NCBI GenBank assembly: GCA_038848185.1
Contig: JAWCNV010000001.1
Location: forward strand, 90,243-154,242
Direction: 5' to 3'
DNA: 64,000 bases
Origin: JAAOZP01 sp038848185
GTDB lineage: Archaea; Thermoproteota; EX4484-205; JAAOZP01
The notes beneath the pieces were generated by a model that was given only the letters and a program-made list of their open reading frames with translations, had not been told where the DNA came from and made no database searches. The translations under genes and the position numbers were made by a program. Below, piece by piece: positions 62,518 to 64,000 of this stretch; position 1 is the stretch's first letter; the number at the start of each line of letters is the position of its first letter.

Positions 62518-62993
62518 TTATGGTGTATTAAAACTTTTGTAGAAGGCCAAATTCTTTATAGACGAAAGATTTGAACCTGATGCTGATTTTTTTTTAAAAT
62601 AATCATTAGAAATAATATTTTTTCCACTTGATGTTGCATCTATTGTTGCAGTTAAAATAATGGGAGCATGATTAGATTCGATTGCACTAACTTTTCCGTC
62701 CATGGCGTTTTCATCAAAATCTGAGGATGAGATTTTTGTTATTCTATCTGGTCTTAATGTTGAGACAATATCGGATTGTAATGAATAGTTCAGTAGATAC
62801 ATAAAAGTAGCCGTAGCCCAATCGTTTTGAAGAATATTTTTTCCTCTATATATGAAGAAAGACCAAGCTCTATTCATTAGCTTTAGAGCTATTCTTCCCT
62901 GAAGTCTGTCATATTAAATCCGAAATTAGGAACTTGAATCCCAAAATCTTCTGAAAAGGCGCGGACAAGAGCTCCTTTAGGGAGTTCCGTCAT
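62518..62993 (-). pseudogene. Broken gene of unknown family
   Basis: From ATG 62993 a 34-codon frame (MTELPKGALVRAFSEDFG, ending NMTDFREE) stops at about 62889. In another frame the sequence continues as GRIALKLMNRAWSFFIYRG and runs to a stop at 62518, including SNHAPIILTATIDATSSGK. The two halves look like one protein with a frameshift around 62890-62905. A nine-A run on the minus strand (62589-62597) could be a second slip site. Not recognised. Confidence 0.4.
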
Positions 62994-63272
62994 AGTCTTG
63001 TACCAGTAATGTTACCGTGATTATTCTAAAGCGTGTAATGAATGTTTCTATTGATTTTACAAACTGATGTGGGGTTGTTGAAAGGATTAAAAAGTGGAAT
63101 TAAAAAGATCCACAATACTTCTTTTTTTGCTTTCAATTCTAACTATTATGATGACCAATGGATTTATTTAATCATTATGTTAAACTATGTAGAGATGATA
63201 TACGAGTACTTGCATTTTCTGTGAAAACTGAAAGTACATCAGAATCGTCTTAACGAGCTTTTCAACAAATAC

Positions 63273-63464
63273 TTGTTAACTGATATTGTTGATGTTGTGG
63301 TTATGATTAACTATAGACAGTTTAGGGTTAAGGTTAAAACCGTTTCAAAAAGCTGGATTAAGCTAAAGTATCTGAAGGATTCTTTATTATTGACTAGGGT
63401 AAATATGCCTCTCTTTTTGGCAAGCATCAATATCCAGCGGGTTGTGTCGCAAGTATCAGACTAA
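63273..63464 (+). CDS. Short hypothetical protein, start uncertain
   Basis: 63 codons from TTG 63273. The product is beta-rich (DIVDVVVMINYRQFRVKVKT, then SWIKLKYLKDSLLLTRVNMP). The frame upstream is open for about 14 codons with plausible helix (NRLNELFNKY) but has no standard start. It may be a 5'-truncated gene. Nothing was recognised between 62994 and 63272. Confidence 0.3.
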   Translation: MLTDIVDVVVMINYRQFRVKVKTVSKSWIKLKYLKDSLLLTRVNMPLFLASINIQRVVSQVSD

Positions 63465-63480
63465 AGGAGAATTACAGGTT

Positions 63481-63488
63481 TAAATATA
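63481..63488 (+). promoter_or_regulatory. TATA-like box before the TldD/PmbA gene
   Basis: TAAATATA is 22-29 bases before the ATG at 63510, fitting a leaderless promoter. Confidence 0.4.
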
Positions 63489-63509
63489 GTTGCAAAATAT
63501 TAGGTAAGC

Positions 63510-64000
63510 ATGTTCGAGGATTTAGCCTTAAGGGCTTTAAATGAAGGGATGAGACTCGGAGCATCTTACGTGGAGGTTAGGTGTCAGGAGGGTGTTACCA
63601 CTTCTCTGAGAGTTAGGAAGGGCGTTGTCGAGGCTTCAAACATATCTACTTTCAAGGGTATGGGGATTAGGGTTTTGAAAGAAGGCTCTTGGGGTTTCGC
63701 ATGCTCGGAGGACCTTACTCTTGAAAAAGTTATTGAGGCTGCTAATAGTGCGGTTAAGCTTGCCTTATCAAGCTCAGGCTCGAGGAGTAGGAAGGTGAAG
63801 GTTGCCGAGGTTAATCCAGCTAAAGATAAGGTTGAGACCCGGGTTATCAGAGTTCCCTCAGAGGTTTCAATAAAGGAGAAGCTTGGAATAGTTTTCGATG
63901 CAGATAAGGCCGTTTGGAGTAAAAGTGAGAACATAGTTGACGACAGCGTCATCTATGCAGATTATTCCGGTAAGAAGGTTCTCCTCACCAGCGAAGGCAC
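63510..64000 (+). CDS. TldD/PmbA-family metalloprotease-like protein, N-terminal part
   Basis: The first 163 codons; the gene runs off the right edge. The N-terminus is typical of TldD/PmbA: a helix followed by GASYVEVRCQEGVTTSLRVR, the strand SNISTFKGMGIRVLKEGSWG, and FACSEDLTLEKVIEAANSAV. These proteins form heterodimeric metalloproteases that cleave small unfolded peptides. The metal-binding HExxxH region lies beyond the window, so it cannot be decided whether this is the catalytic (TldD) or inactive (TldE/PmbA) subunit. Confidence 0.8.
   Translation, partial: MFEDLALRALNEGMRLGASYVEVRCQEGVTTSLRVRKGVVEASNISTFKGMGIRVLKEGSWGFACSEDLTLEKVIEAANSAVKLALSSSGSRSRKVKVAEVNPAKDKVETRVIRVPSEVSIKEKLGIVFDADKAVWSKSENIVDDSVIYADYSGKKVLLTSEG

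Noticed and set aside
1..64000. tRNA, rRNA, snoRNA or insertion sequences
   Set aside because: Intergenic stretches were read for tRNA-like arms, transposase-like frames and terminal inverted repeats; none was convincing. A covariance-model scan would be needed for small RNAs.

Overview
The window is archaeal. It carries a Cdc48-type AAA+ ATPase, an Alba domain, separate purS/purL/purQ genes for FGAM synthase, and a TldD/PmbA gene. Many starts lie about 25-30 bases behind an A/T-rich TATA-like box with no Shine-Dalgarno, as in leaderless archaeal transcription. The surface proteins (beta-helix plus repeated GW-rich beta modules) suggest a TACK-group archaeon, possibly Bathyarchaeia-like. That placement is inference; no rRNA or other phylogenetic marker gene was seen.

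Bases 1-9753 form a compact de novo purine operon: purC (3' end only), purF, a second purF-like gene, purD, purT, purE, purS, purL, purQ. Most joints are short overlaps or gaps of 1-12 bases. Two points stand out. The second PurF lacks the nucleophilic cysteine and other glutaminase residues but keeps the phosphoribosyltransferase site. purL has no ATG/GTG/TTG that includes its whole conserved N-terminus, but a CTG overlapping the purS stop would fit.

Bases 9754-13200 hold a dead secreted-protein gene and an Alba + PIN + cold-shock-like fusion protein.

Bases 13250-52980 are a large accessory island that looks like a membrane-associated signalling and scaffold system. It contains two receptor-type Ser/Thr kinases with large extracellular beta-repeat domains, ectodomain proteins without kinases, a soluble kinase-like protein, a PPP phosphatase, an HD-domain protein, and two FHA-like proteins (one with a ubiquitin-like domain). 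It also has a bactofilin-like protein, long coiled-coil proteins, TPR/coiled-coil proteins, Ig-like proteins, a HerA/FtsK-type ATPase and zinc-ribbon proteins. Thirteen otherwise unrelated genes or gene remnants, from about 14.9 kb to 62.5 kb, end in the same kind of roughly 25-residue amphipathic helix (pattern M-x-x-W-[IL]-[DE]-E-x-I-x-K-[VI]-[KR]-x-[FHY]-[LVI]-x-x-[LI]-E). Where a membrane segment precedes it, the helix is predicted to be cytoplasmic. It also occurs almost alone as a 56-residue protein. I regard this shared tail, and the network it may assemble, as the most likely undescribed system here. A second group of five genes ends in a SHOCT-like helical hairpin.

The island is turning over fast. 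There is a ~673-bp near-identical direct repeat (27.2 kb and 34.9 kb), and paralogues broken by in-frame stops or frameshifts (13.3-15.0, 26.2-26.9, 31.6-32.0, 41.5-41.7, 48.3-48.9 and 52.4-53.0 kb).

Bases 53000-64000 hold a two-gene uncharacterised module, small membrane proteins with SHOCT-like tails, and a HEAT-repeat protein paired with an apparently intracellular subtilisin-like protease. They end with a DUF5518-like membrane protein, Cdc48 with a tail-bearing membrane protein, a broken gene, and the start of a TldD/PmbA gene. No tRNA, rRNA, CRISPR array or insertion sequence was recognised.
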